From Falsiroseomonas ponticola (GTDB lineage: Bacteria > Pseudomonadota > Alphaproteobacteria > Acetobacterales > Acetobacteraceae), in the NCBI RefSeq assembly GCF_016805305.1, contig NZ_JAERQN010000001.1, positions 310,001 through 374,000 of the forward strand: a stretch of 64,000 bases of DNA. Reading direction: 5' to 3'. This document shows, in pieces, positions 20,849-29,357 of this stretch; the stretch's first letter is position 1, and every line of letters starts with the position of its first letter. The notes beneath the pieces were generated by a model that saw only the letters and a program-made list of their open reading frames with translations, was not told the DNA's origin and searched no databases. A program made the position numbers and the translations under genes.

Positions 20849-21296
20849 GCGAGCCCTGGCCCGGGGCGGGCTCCCGCAGCCGCTCCGCCAGCGCCAGCAG
20901 CGCATCGCGCAGCGCCGCGGCATCCGGCCCGGCGCGGCAGGCCAGCGCGGGGAAGATGGCGGCCGCCTCCGCCTCCATCGCGCGGCCCCGCGGCGTCAGC
21001 GCGATCCGCACCTGCCGCTCATCCGCCGCATCCCGCGCCCGCTTCAGCAGCCCCGCCGCCTCCATCCGCTTCAGCAGCGGCGTCAGCGTGCCGGAATCGA
21101 GGCCGAGCCGCCCGCCGATCTCCTTCACCGCCAGGCCATCGGCCTCCCACAGCAGCAGCATCACGAGATACTGCGGATAGGTCAGGCCCAGCGGCTCCAG
21201 CAGCGGGCGATAGGCCGCGGTGAAGGCGTGGTTCGCCTGGTAGACGGCGAAGCAGAGGTTGTCCTCCAGGCTCCGGCAGCGGGCGGGATCGGTCAT
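20835..21296 (-). CDS. ohrR: MarR-family organic-peroxide repressor OhrR
   Basis: 153 aa winged-helix MarR protein. The N-terminal DNLC15FAVYQ carries the conserved reactive cysteine of OhrR, whose oxidation by organic hydroperoxides releases DNA. The recognition region [21 protein letters not shown] and wing [13 protein letters not shown] are intact. It is divergent from ohr with a palindromic AT-rich operator between them, so it most likely represses both genes. Cys7 is an extra cysteine that could act as a resolving residue. Confidence 0.88.
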   Translation of the reverse strand: MTDPARCRSLEDNLCFAVYQANHAFTAAYRPLLEPLGLTYPQYLVMLLLWEADGLAVKEIGGRLGLDSGTLTPLLKRMEAAGLLKRARDAADERQVRIALTPRGRAMEAEAAAIFPALACRAGPDAAALRDALLALAERLREPAPGQGSLSPP

Positions 21297-21328
21297 CGCC
21301 CATCCTCTAGCACCGCCACCCCATCGCG

Positions 21329-21353
21329 TCCAATTGAGTTGTGCGCAATTGAA
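21329..21353. promoter_or_regulatory. Probable OhrR operator between ohrR and ohr
   Basis: TCCAATTG (21329-21336) and CAATTGAA (21346-21353) form an inverted repeat in a short AT-rich patch of the divergent intergenic region. Known OhrR boxes are AATT-containing palindromes, so this is the expected type and place. Confidence 0.6.
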
Positions 21354-21391
21354 TCGCCTGCTACTGATTAGCCCTCAGCAAGGAGGCTCCC

Positions 21392-21817
21392 ATGCCCGTC
21401 GATGTGAAGTACCGCACCCAGGCCACCGCCAATGGCGGCCGCGATGGCCGTTCCCGCACCGCCGATGGCGCGCTGGACGTGACGCTCGCCACGCCGAAGG
21501 AACTCGGCGGCGCCGGCGGCCCCGGCAACAACCCGGAACAGCTCTTCGCCGCCGGCTACGCCGCCTGCTTCCTGGGCGCCATGAAGTTCGTCGCCGCGCA
21601 GGACCGCCGGAAGGTGCCGGATGATGCGACGGTGACGGCGCAGGTCGGCATCGGCCCGCGCAGCGAAGGCGGCTTCGGCATCACCGCCGACCTGACCGTC
21701 AGCATCCCGGGCTGGGACCGTGCGGAGGCCGAGGCCCTGGTCGCCCGCGCCCACCAGGTCTGCCCCTATTCCAACGCCACCCGCGGCAATGTCGATGTCG
21801 GCCTGACCGTCGCCTGA
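21392..21817 (+). CDS. ohr: Organic hydroperoxide resistance protein Ohr
   Basis: 141 aa OsmC/Ohr-fold thiol peroxidase that reduces organic hydroperoxides using lipoylated partners. The two catalytic cysteines C59 (AACFLGAM) and C124 ([11 protein letters not shown]), plus Arg20 and Glu49 (NPEQLF) of the active site, are present. The motif [11 protein letters not shown] distinguishes Ohr from OsmC. It is divergent from ohrR and regulated by it; an AAGGAGG precedes the start. Confidence 0.93.
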   Translation: MPVDVKYRTQATANGGRDGRSRTADGALDVTLATPKELGGAGGPGNNPEQLFAAGYAACFLGAMKFVAAQDRRKVPDDATVTAQVGIGPRSEGGFGITADLTVSIPGWDRAEAEALVARAHQVCPYSNATRGNVDVGLTVA

Positions 21818-21874
21818 CTTCATCCCCCCGGGTGCCTCCCCTACAAGGGAGGCAACCAAGGGGAGTGAACGACC

Positions 21875-22843
21875 ATGCCGCGCCTCACGCGCCGTGCCCT
21901 GCTTGCCGCCAGCCTGCCGCTGGCGGCGCCCGCCCTGGCGCAGGACGGCTTCCCGAACCGCCCCATCCGCATCGTCGTCGGCTTCACGCCCGGCGGCGCC
22001 ACGGATATCGCCGTGCGCGCCTTCGGCCCCCGCATGGGGGAGATCCTCGGCCAGTCCATCGTGGTGGAGAACCGGCCCGGCGCCGGCGGCAACATCGCGA
22101 TGGAGGCGGTGGCCCGGTCGCCCGCCGATGGCCACACGCTGCTGCTCGGCACCATCGGCACGCTGGTGATCAACCCGATGGTCATGCGCATGCCGGTCGA
22201 TCCCCTGCGGGACCTGGTGCCGGTCTCCATCGCCGTCGATCTCTTCAACATCCTCGCCGTGCCGGTGGACCGGCCCTGGCGCGGTGTCGCGGACCTCGTC
22301 GCCGCGGCGAAGGCGGCGCCGGGCACGCTCTCCTGGGGCCATAGCGGCATCGGCGGCTCGCCGCATCTCTCCGGCCTGATGCTCGACCGCCTGGCGGGGA
22401 TCGAGACCATCGGCGTCTCCTACCGCGGCGGCGCGCAGGTGGCGACGGACCTGCTCTCCGGCCGCATCGACTACTCCTTCGCCACCGCGCCATCCGTGAT
22501 GCAGTATGTGGAGACGGGACGGCTGCGCGCCCTCGCCGTGCCGACCGCGCAGCGGTCCCGCCTGCTGCCCGCCGTGCCGACCGTGGCCGAAGGCGGCGTG
22601 CCGGGCTTCGACGTCGCCTCCTGGTACGCCATCACCGCGCCGCGCGGCACGCCCGACCCCATCGTCAACCGGCTGTCGGAGGCGATGCGCCAGGCGCTGG
22701 GCGATGCGGAGGTGATCGCGACGCTGAACCGCAACGGGCTGGAACCCATGCCGACCACCCCCGCGCAATTCGCGGCCGCCTGGCAGGCGGAACGCGTGAA
22801 GTGGGAACCCGTGATCCGATCGGGCAACATCCGCGTGGAATAG
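21875..22843 (+). CDS. Tripartite tricarboxylate transporter substrate-binding protein (TctC/Bug family)
   Basis: 322 aa. It has an RR-bearing signal peptide (1-23, ending ALAQD), then FPNRPIRIVVGFTPGGATDI, ENRPGAGGNI and DGHTLLLG, the Bug-family cleft elements. It is probably periplasmic and binds a carboxylate. It converges closely (4 bp) with a LysR regulator, and an SDR and an SMP-30-like protein lie beyond. Bug genes commonly sit beside LysR regulators that control small degradative operons. No TctAB membrane genes are nearby. AAGGGGAG lies before the ATG. Confidence 0.9.
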   Translation: MPRLTRRALLAASLPLAAPALAQDGFPNRPIRIVVGFTPGGATDIAVRAFGPRMGEILGQSIVVENRPGAGGNIAMEAVARSPADGHTLLLGTIGTLVINPMVMRMPVDPLRDLVPVSIAVDLFNILAVPVDRPWRGVADLVAAAKAAPGTLSWGHSGIGGSPHLSGLMLDRLAGIETIGVSYRGGAQVATDLLSGRIDYSFATAPSVMQYVETGRLRALAVPTAQRSRLLPAVPTVAEGGVPGFDVASWYAITAPRGTPDPIVNRLSEAMRQALGDAEVIATLNRNGLEPMPTTPAQFAAAWQAERVKWEPVIRSGNIRVE

Positions 22844-22847
22844 CGCC

Positions 22848-23768
22848 TCATCCCGGCGGATTATGCGCCCTGATCCGGTCGCGCAGCCAGCGATGCGCCG
22901 GCGATGCGCTGTCCCGCCGGTGCCAGAGCAGGGAGATGTCGAAGCGCCGCGCCGGCACCGGCAGCGGACTCACCGTCAGCGAGGAGGCATTGGCGCAGGC
23001 GAGGCAGAGCCGGCGCGGCAGGCTGGAGATCGCCGCCGCGCGCTTCAGCATCAGCGGGATCGAGAGGAAATGCGCGGTGGCGAGGATGCTGCGCCGCGCC
23101 AGGCCACGCGCCGCCAGTTCCTCATCCACGAAGGTCGGGAAATCCGCGTGGAGGGAGGGGATGAGATGCGGCAGCGCGCAGAATTGCGGCAGGGAGATCG
23201 GCGCCTCGATGCCGAGCCGCATGCCGTCGAAGACGCAGGACTGGATCTCCTCGAACAGCACGGCGGATTCATGCCAGCGCCGCTGCTGCGGCAGCAGGCC
23301 GAGCGCCAGGTCGATGCGCCCTGAATCCAGCATGTCCGGCGCCGTCTGGCGATCGACCGGCAGCACCGCCAGGCGGATGCCCCAGCGCGCCGACGCCATC
23401 TCCGCCACCAGCCCGGCCAGCAGCACCGTCGCCGCATAGTCGCCCGCGCCCAGCGTGAAGACGCGATCGCTGGCCATGGGGTCGAAGCTCTCCTCCCCCT
23501 CCGGCGACAGGGCGCGCGCCGCCTGCACCAGCGCGTCATGCATGGGCGCCGCCAGGCGCTGCGCGCGCGCCGTCGGCTCCATCCGCCCGGCGGTGCGGAT
23601 GAACAGCGGGTCTCCCGTCACCTCCCGCAGCCGGGCCAGGGCGTGGCTGACGGCGGATTGGCTGATGCCGAGCAGGGCCGCGGCGCGCGACGCGCTGCGC
23701 GCCTGCATCACCGCGTCGAAGACCTTCAGGAGGTTGAGGTCGAGCGCCGCACTATGAATGCGCTTCAT
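22848..23768 (-). CDS. LysR-family transcriptional regulator
   Basis: 306 aa. The N-terminal winged helix (residues 8-66: LDLNLLKVFDAVMQARSASRAAALLGISQSAVSHALARLR) is typical of LysR regulators and of the NodD/LinR-like LTTR branch opening with DLNLL. The C-terminal periplasmic-binding-like effector domain follows. ATG 23768 was preferred to one 30 bp upstream because the family usually begins a few residues before DLNLL. It diverges from the SDR at 23854, which is its most likely target. Confidence 0.88.
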   Translation of the reverse strand: MKRIHSAALDLNLLKVFDAVMQARSASRAAALLGISQSAVSHALARLREVTGDPLFIRTAGRMEPTARAQRLAAPMHDALVQAARALSPEGEESFDPMASDRVFTLGAGDYAATVLLAGLVAEMASARWGIRLAVLPVDRQTAPDMLDSGRIDLALGLLPQQRRWHESAVLFEEIQSCVFDGMRLGIEAPISLPQFCALPHLIPSLHADFPTFVDEELAARGLARRSILATAHFLSIPLMLKRAAAISSLPRRLCLACANASSLTVSPLPVPARRFDISLLWHRRDSASPAHRWLRDRIRAHNPPG

Positions 23769-23853
23769 GACGATATCAGCCCCTCGCGCGTTGTTCATCG
23801 CCACTAGCAGACAGACATCCGCTGCGGTCGAGGGAATTCGAAGGGGCCACCCC

Positions 23854-24498
23854 ATGGATGAACACACCGCCCGCTGCGCCGTCGTCGGCTTCGGCCCGGG
23901 GCTTGGCGCGGCCATCGCGCGGCGCTTCGCGGCCGGGGGCTACCAGGTGCTGGGCCTGGCGCGCGATCCGGCGCGCCACGCCGCGCTGGCGGCGCCCGGC
24001 GTCACCCTTTCGGCCGCCGATGCCGGCGTGCCGGAAAGCCTGGCGCGGGCGCTGGCGGGCGGGGCGGATGTGCTGGTCTACAACGCCTATCGCGCCACCA
24101 TCGCCATGCCCGGCCCCTCCGCGCTCGACCCCGCCGATCTGGCGCGGGATTTCGCGGTGAACGTCACGGGTGCGCTGGCGGCCTTGCGCGCGGTGCTGCC
24201 GGGCATGCGCGCCGCGGGCCGCGGCACCATCCTGCTGACCGGCGGCGGCCTGGCGCTCAACCCGCTGAACTGGCTGCCGGCGGCATCGCTGGCGGTGGGG
24301 AAGGCCGGGCTGCGCAGCCTGGCGCTGACGCTGCACGCGGAACTGGCGCCGGAGGGCATCCACGCCGCGACCGTCACCGTCGATGGCCCCGTCGCCCCCG
24401 GCACCGCCTTCGACCCTGACCGGGTGGCGGAGGCCTTCTGGGCGCTGCATGGCGACCCGCCCGGCGCCTTCCGCGCCGAAACGATCTTCCGCGGCTGA
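23854..24498 (+). CDS. Atypical short-chain dehydrogenase/reductase (SDR)
   Basis: 214 aa. A Rossmann start (VVGFGPGLGAAIA) and the overall SDR length and order are clear. The catalytic Y-x3-K is degenerate: Lys150 is present, but the position four residues earlier is Leu146 (SLAVGK), and the usual N-N-A-G is Y-N-A-Y. It may therefore bind NAD(P) without classic dehydrogenase chemistry, or use another acid. It lies 85 bp from the LysR start and is followed by an SMP-30-like exported protein on the same strand. Confidence 0.75.
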   Translation: MDEHTARCAVVGFGPGLGAAIARRFAAGGYQVLGLARDPARHAALAAPGVTLSAADAGVPESLARALAGGADVLVYNAYRATIAMPGPSALDPADLARDFAVNVTGALAALRAVLPGMRAAGRGTILLTGGGLALNPLNWLPAASLAVGKAGLRSLALTLHAELAPEGIHAATVTVDGPVAPGTAFDPDRVAEAFWALHGDPPGAFRAETIFRG

Positions 24499-24525
24499 CC
24501 GCCGCCCTGCCCAGGAGAAACCGCC

Positions 24526-25446
24526 ATGCTCAACCGCCGCGGCCTCGGCCTTGCCACCGCGTCCCTCGCCTTCGCCCCGGCCGCGCGCGCGCAGCCCGCG
24601 CCCGAGATCCTGGCCCGCTACCCGAACGGCACCTTCCTGGAGAACCTGGCCATCCGCCCGGATGGCAGCGTGCTGTTCACCAGCTACTTCGCCCGCGCGG
24701 TCGAGGCCTGGTCGCCCGCCGGCGGCGCGACGCGCTTCGCGACCCTCGACGTGCATCCGGTCAGCCTGGCCGCGACCGGCGATGGCGGGCACGCGCTCGC
24801 GGTGCACGGCACCTCCTTCCTGGCCGGGCCCGGCGCGATGCGCGGGCAGGCCGCGGTGCTGCTGCTGGACGCCGCCGGCGCGGTGACGCGCCGCATCCCC
24901 CTGCCGGAGGCGATCTTCCCCAATGGCGGCCTGCTGCTTGCGCCCGGCCGCCTGCTGCTGGCCGACAGCGCGCTCGGCCGGGTGTGGGAGGTGGACCTCG
25001 CGGCCGGCAGCGCGCGCGCCTGGCTCGACCATCCCCTCCTCGCGCCCGACCCCGCGCTGCCCTATCCCGGCGTCAACGGCATCAAGCGCCAGGGCGATAC
25101 GCTGATCCTGTCCAATTCCGCCACGCGCCAGCTGCTCCGGCTGCGCCTTGCCGGCACGGCGCCGCAGGGCGTGCCGGAGACGATGGCGCGCATGACCGGC
25201 GGCGTGGACGATTTCGACATCGCGCCCGACGGCACGATCTACGCCGCGACCCATGCCGAGGGCCTGGCGCGGCTTCCCCCCGGCGCCGCGACGCCTGTCA
25301 TGTTTCCCGCGCCCGGGCTCGATGGCAGCACGGCGGTGCTGCTGGCGCCCGGCCAGCCCGCGCTCTACGTGCTCGGCACCGGCGGGTTGTCGGCTGGCGG
25401 CAGGGGCGAGGCCGCGCTGGGACGCGTCGCGCTGCCGCCGGGCTGA
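24526..25446 (+). CDS. Exported SMP-30/gluconolactonase-like beta-propeller protein
   Basis: 306 aa. A signal peptide (1-22, ending ARAQP) is followed by repeated beta-propeller blades with N-G-x-x and D-S-x-x-G-x-V-W motifs (LLLADSALGRVWEVD, YPGVNGIKRQGDTLILSNSAT, VDDFDIAPDGTIYAATH). These resemble SMP-30/gluconolactonase/strictosidine-synthase-like proteins that hydrolyse lactones or simply bind small molecules. Metal ligands of true gluconolactonases cannot be confirmed by eye. It sits 28 bp after the SDR. A 183-bp inverted-repeat element starts 2 bp past its stop. Confidence 0.7.
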   Translation: MLNRRGLGLATASLAFAPAARAQPAPEILARYPNGTFLENLAIRPDGSVLFTSYFARAVEAWSPAGGATRFATLDVHPVSLAATGDGGHALAVHGTSFLAGPGAMRGQAAVLLLDAAGAVTRRIPLPEAIFPNGGLLLAPGRLLLADSALGRVWEVDLAAGSARAWLDHPLLAPDPALPYPGVNGIKRQGDTLILSNSATRQLLRLRLAGTAPQGVPETMARMTGGVDDFDIAPDGTIYAATHAEGLARLPPGAATPVMFPAPGLDGSTAVLLAPGQPALYVLGTGGLSAGGRGEAALGRVALPPG

Positions 25447-25447
25447 A

Positions 25448-25630
25448 AGACCGTTTGAGAATGCCGGCGGCTGAGGATTCGCGAGGAATTTTTCGTGCGG
25501 GGAAGGCGCCGGGCGCGGCCGATGCTGGTTGCATCGGCAAGCCCGGCGTCACGCCGCAGGCGTGCCTACGGCACGACCCCGGCGCGGAAAAGCCCAGCGA
25601 AGCCGACCCGCCGGTGTTCTCAAACGGTCT
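25448..25630. repeat. Dispersed 183-bp element with terminal inverted repeats, copy 1
   Basis: Ends AGACCGTTTGAGAA (25448-25461) and TTCTCAAACGGTCT pair with each other and continue into CCGGCGG/CCGCCGG. Inside lies a perfect hairpin CCGATGC-TGGTT-GCATCGG (25519-25537) and conserved blocks GAGGAATTTTTCGT and GGAAAAGCCCAGCGAAG. A second copy is at 55624-55799. Both copies have open frames reading MLVASASP...KSPAKP, but these follow the structured repeat and are unlikely to be genes. Confidence 0.85.
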
Positions 25631-25696
25631 CTGAGGCAGGGTTCCGTCCCGCCTGGTCCTGCGGCAGGCTCGGCGGCCCCAGGCAGGAGCCACCGC

Positions 25697-27196
25697 ATGC
25701 GCCCCCTTCACCTCGCCGCCGCGCTGGCCCTGTTGGCCGCGCCCGCCTCGGCGCAGACCACGCTGCGCATCGGCATCGGCGCCGATCCGAACGTGCTGGA
25801 CCCCGCGCAGAGCGGCAGCTTCGTGGAGCGCGTGGTCTTCTCCGCGCTCTGCGACAAGCTCGTCGATGTGGCGCCGGACCTTTCCTTCCGCGCGGAACTC
25901 GCGACCGGCTGGCAATGGTCGCCGGACGGGATGGCGCTGACGCTGACCTTGCGGGACGGCGCGCGCTTCCATGACGGCAGCGCGATCGATGCCGCGGCGG
26001 TGAAGGCCAATCTCGACCGCTACCGCACCGCGCGCGAAAGCCGCCGCCGCACCGAACTCCGCCAGGTGAGCGAGGTCGTCGTCGTCGATCCCCGCACCCT
26101 GCGCCTCATGCTCAGCGAGCCCTTCGCGCCGCTGCTCTCCGTGCTGTCCGACCGCGCGGGCATGATGCTGTCCCCCGCCGTGCTGCCTCTGGCGGAGCGA
26201 ATTGGGGAAAATCCCGTCTGCTCCGGCCCCTATCGCCTGACGCGGCGCGTGGCGCAGGACCGCATCGAGATGGAGAAGCATGCTGGGCACTGGAACGCGG
26301 CCAACATGCACGCCGATCGCCTGGTCTTCCTGCCCATCCCCGACAACAATGTCCGCCTGCTGAATCTGCGCGGCGGGCAGCTCGACCTCATCGAGCGCGT
26401 GGCACCCTCCGACCTTCCGGCCGCGGAGCGCGACCGGCGCATCCGCATCGTCGCCGGCCCCTCCATCGCCTACCAGACCATCAGCTTCAACATCGCCGGC
26501 GGGCCGCTGGCGCAGCGGCCCCTCGGCGCCGATCCGCGCGTGCGGGAAGCCTTCGAACTCTCCATCGACCGCGCCATCATCAACCAGGTCGCAATGGAAG
26601 GGCGCTTCACGCCGAACAACCAGCCGGAAGCGCCCGGCACGCCCTACCACTTCGCGGATCTCGCCGCACCGGCGCGCGACCCCGCCCGCGCCCGCGCGCT
26701 GCTGCGCGCCGCGGGGCATGACCGCGTTTCCTTCACGCTGAAGGTCGCGAACCAGCCGATGGAAACGCAGATCGCCACCATCATCCAGTCCATGGCGGCG
26801 GAAGGCGGCTTCGACATCCGCATCGAAACGCTGGAGGCCAGCACGATGGTCGCCAGCACGGTGCGCGGCGACTACGAAGCCGCGATGGCGATCTGGTCAG
26901 GCCGCCCCGACCCCGATGGCAATATCAGCTTCTGGCTCGCCTCCGACGGCTTCCTCAACTGGGGCAAGTACGCCAACCCGCGCCTCGACGACCTCTTCGC
27001 CCGCGCGCGCGCCGTCACGGCCACGCCACAACGCCAGGCGCTGTACCGCGAAGCCGCCACCCTCTGGATGGCGGAACGGCCGCACATGATGCTGTTCCAC
27101 TACCGCTGGTTCTGGGCCATGCGCGCGGGCATGGAAGGCTTCGAACCCAGCCCGGACGGCATCATCCGGCTGGCGGGGCTGCGGCTGCCGCGGTAG
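25697..27196 (+). CDS. Peptide/opine-type ABC transporter substrate-binding protein (SBP_bac_5)
   Basis: 499 aa. Signal peptide 1-20 (ASAQT) is followed by an extracellular solute-binding family 5 fold: LRIGIGADPNVLDPAQ, the LTLRDGARFHDGSAIDAAAVKANLDR motif near residues 85-115, SGPYRL, and a C-terminal DPDGNISFWLASDGFLNWGKYANPRLD. This family binds peptides, nickel, opines or oligosaccharides. No DppBCDF genes adjoin. A CAGGAG lies before ATG 25697. A cluster of hairpins follows before the convergent gene at 27444. Confidence 0.9.
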   Translation: MRPLHLAAALALLAAPASAQTTLRIGIGADPNVLDPAQSGSFVERVVFSALCDKLVDVAPDLSFRAELATGWQWSPDGMALTLTLRDGARFHDGSAIDAAAVKANLDRYRTARESRRRTELRQVSEVVVVDPRTLRLMLSEPFAPLLSVLSDRAGMMLSPAVLPLAERIGENPVCSGPYRLTRRVAQDRIEMEKHAGHWNAANMHADRLVFLPIPDNNVRLLNLRGGQLDLIERVAPSDLPAAERDRRIRIVAGPSIAYQTISFNIAGGPLAQRPLGADPRVREAFELSIDRAIINQVAMEGRFTPNNQPEAPGTPYHFADLAAPARDPARARALLRAAGHDRVSFTLKVANQPMETQIATIIQSMAAEGGFDIRIETLEASTMVASTVRGDYEAAMAIWSGRPDPDGNISFWLASDGFLNWGKYANPRLDDLFARARAVTATPQRQALYREAATLWMAERPHMMLFHYRWFWAMRAGMEGFEPSPDGIIRLAGLRLPR

Positions 27197-27208
27197 CGCG
27201 GGTGGCCC

Positions 27209-27233
27209 GGGGAAGGGACGCCGTCCCTTCCCC
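27209..27233 (+). terminator. Hairpin 13 bp after the SBP_bac_5 gene
   Basis: GGGGAAGGGACG and CGTCCCTTCCCC pair almost without a loop. It is the first of five stem-loops in 27197-27443, the others being at 27248-27269, 27281-27357, 27369-27390 and 27403-27431. Position suggests transcription termination for the gene ending at 27196. Confidence 0.5.
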
Positions 27234-27280
27234 GTACCCCAACCCTGCCAAGGGCCAGCGGGCCCTTGGGAACCCATGAG

Positions 27281-27357
27281 ATTGGGCGGTGAAGGGAGGG
27301 GCACCGAGCGCGTTCCGAACCATCGGTCGCGCCGTGCCCCTCCCTTCACCGCCCAAT
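27281..27357. repeat. Perfect 24-bp inverted repeat with 29-bp spacer
   Basis: The arm 27281-27304 begins ATTGGGCGGTGAAGG; 27334-27357 is its exact reverse complement. It lies between convergent genes ending at 27196 and 27444. It may be a bidirectional terminator or a remnant of a mobile repeat. Confidence 0.85.
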
Positions 27358-27359
27358 AA

Positions 27360-27396
27360 CCTCGCGGTCCAGGGTCCCGCTGGACCCTGGCGCGGG
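27360..27396. repeat. REP-like palindrome, copy A
   Basis: CCTCGCGGTCCAGGGTCC, a short loop, GGACCCTGGCGCGGG. The same sequence, nearly identical but inverted, occurs at 51536-51570, again just outside coding sequence. Confidence 0.75.
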
Positions 27397-27443
27397 TGAG
27401 GTCTGGAGAGGGGCGCGCAGCCCCTCTCCAGGGACGACCCGCG

Positions 27444-27800
27444 TCAGCCGCGAGCGCCGAAGGCCTGCAGCCGGGTCGTGTAGGCGTTGCCCGTGGACGG
27501 CACCCACACCGTCTCCGAGTTCTCGCCCGTGCCGACCTGCACCGGCACCTGGCCCGGGCGCGGCGCCTGGGCGAGGTTCTGGTCGAGGTAGTTCACGGTC
27601 GCCTCGCCGCGGCTGTTGTACTGCACGGCCACGCGGCCGCCGCCGACGATGTTGCTGCTGCCCGCGGGCCCGTATTCGACCGAGGAGTTCTCGCCCGTGC
27701 CCACGCTGCGCGGGTAGGACGCGTCCTGCGCCAGCACGGGGGAGGCGGCGACGACGCCGGCGGCGATCACGGCGGCGGCGATGCGGTTGATGGTGCTCAT
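27444..27800 (-). CDS. Small secreted protein of unknown function with duplicated VGTGENS motif
   Basis: 118 aa. Residues 1-25 form a clear signal peptide (ending VLAQD). The mature 93 residues contain the heptapeptide VGTGENS twice (about 33-39 and 89-95), each followed by a short strand, which suggests two related beta-hairpin modules. There is no cysteine and no lipobox. I do not recognise a family. It diverges from proA; the 211 bp between them (27801-28011) must contain both promoters, but I see no clear consensus there. Confidence 0.75.
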   Translation of the reverse strand: MSTINRIAAAVIAAGVVAASPVLAQDASYPRSVGTGENSSVEYGPAGSSNIVGGGRVAVQYNSRGEATVNYLDQNLAQAPRPGQVPVQVGTGENSETVWVPSTGNAYTTRLQAFGARG

Positions 27801-28011
27801 GATACTCTTCCTTACTCTCTGGCGACGAAGCGGGGCGGATCGATGGGTCCGTCATCCAGGGCTTCGTTGTTGGACCCAGGATGGTTCCGGCGCGCCGTTC
27901 ACGCCAATCGCGCATCCGCATCGCCGATATTCGCTTCCCTGATGGCACGCTTCCGTGCGCTTCCCTTGGCGGTGGCGAGGCGCTACCCATACGCGCGGAG
28001 GATGACCCCGC

Positions 28012-29277
28012 ATGAACGTGATCGCTGACGATGTTGCCCAGCTGCTCGATACCGCTGCCCGCGCCGCGCGCGAGGCCTCGGCCGTGCTGGCGACCGCGCC
28101 GCGACCGCAGCGGGATGCGGCGCTGATGGCGGCGGCGGCGGCGCTGCGGGCGCGCGCCGATGTGGTGATCGCCGCCAATGCCGCGGATGTCGAGGGTGCG
28201 CCGGGTCTCTCCGCCGCCTTCCGTGACCGCCTGCTGCTGAATCCCGCGCGGGTGGAGGCGATGGCGCGCGCGGTGGAGGAGGTGGCCGCGCTGCCCGATC
28301 CCGTGGGCCGCGTGCTGGCGGAATGGACGCGGCCGAACGGCCTGGTGATAAGGCGCGTGACGCAGCCGCTCGGCGTCATCGGCATGATCTATGAAAGCCG
28401 ACCGAATGTCGGCGCGGATGCCGCCGCGCTCTGCCTCAAGGCCGGCAGCGCCGTGATCCTGCGCGGCGGCAGCGAAAGCACGCGGAGTGCGGCTGCCATC
28501 CATGGCTGCATGGCGGAGGGGCTTCGCGCCGCGGGGCTGCCGGAGGCCGCGGTGCAGATCGCGCCGACGGCGGATCGCGCCTTCGTCGCGGCGATGCTGC
28601 GCGCGGCGGGTCTCATCGACCTCATCATCCCGCGCGGCGGCAAGGGGCTGGTGACGCGCGTGCAGCAGGAAGCGCGCGTGCCGGTGCTGGCCCATGCGGA
28701 GGGGCTCTGCCACACCTACATCCATGCGGCCGCCGATCCCGCCATGGCGCGCACGATCCTGGCGAATGCGAAGATGCGCCGCACCGGCGTCTGCGGCGCG
28801 ACGGAGACGCTGCTGATCGACGCCGCCATCGCGCCATCCCTGCTGCCGCTGCTGGTCGCCGATCTTCGCGCGCTGGGCTGCGATTTCCGCGCCGATGACC
28901 GCGCGCGCGCCATCGTGCCGGACCTTCCCGCCGCGACCGAGGAGGATTTCCGCACGGAATGGCTGGATGCGATCCTCTCGGTGAAGGTGGTGGAGGGCGT
29001 CGGGCAGGCGCTCGACCACATCCGCCGCTTCGGCAGCGAGCATACGGAGGCGATCGTCACGCAGGATGAAGCCGTGGCCACGCAGTTCCTGAACGGCCTC
29101 GCCTCCGCCGTCGGCCTGTGGAACGCCTCCACGCAGTTCTGCGACGGCGGCGAATTCGGCTTCGGCGCGGAGATCGGCATCGCCACCGGCCGCCTGCATG
29201 CGCGCGGTCCCGTGGGGCCGGAACAGCTCTGCACCTGGCGCTACCAGGTGATCGGCACGGGCCAGACGCGACCGTAA
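28012..29277 (+). CDS. proA: Gamma-glutamyl phosphate reductase
   Basis: 421 aa, the normal ProA length. It performs the second step of proline synthesis, NADPH-dependent reduction of glutamyl phosphate. The aldehyde-dehydrogenase fold shows [23 protein letters not shown], and the catalytic C261 in [11 protein letters not shown]. It is separated from proB by about 9.3 kb of accessory genes, while nadD follows about 2 kb later after two exported-enzyme genes. Confidence 0.97.
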   Translation: MNVIADDVAQLLDTAARAAREASAVLATAPRPQRDAALMAAAAALRARADVVIAANAADVEGAPGLSAAFRDRLLLNPARVEAMARAVEEVAALPDPVGRVLAEWTRPNGLVIRRVTQPLGVIGMIYESRPNVGADAAALCLKAGSAVILRGGSESTRSAAAIHGCMAEGLRAAGLPEAAVQIAPTADRAFVAAMLRAAGLIDLIIPRGGKGLVTRVQQEARVPVLAHAEGLCHTYIHAAADPAMARTILANAKMRRTGVCGATETLLIDAAIAPSLLPLLVADLRALGCDFRADDRARAIVPDLPAATEEDFRTEWLDAILSVKVVEGVGQALDHIRRFGSEHTEAIVTQDEAVATQFLNGLASAVGLWNASTQFCDGGEFGFGAEIGIATGRLHARGPVGPEQLCTWRYQVIGTGQTRP

Positions 29278-29357
29278 CGGCGCCGACAGTCTCGCTGTCG
29301 ATTAGAACCTTGCTGGCGCCACGGTCTTTCCCCCTGACACACAGGGGGGAAGCCCGC

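Noticed and set aside
25495..25633. Small proteins reading MLVASASP...KSPAKP in both copies of the dispersed element
   Set aside because: The frame follows the structured repeat, lacks a Shine-Dalgarno and differs in length between copies. The terminal pairing is conserved and the proteins are not.
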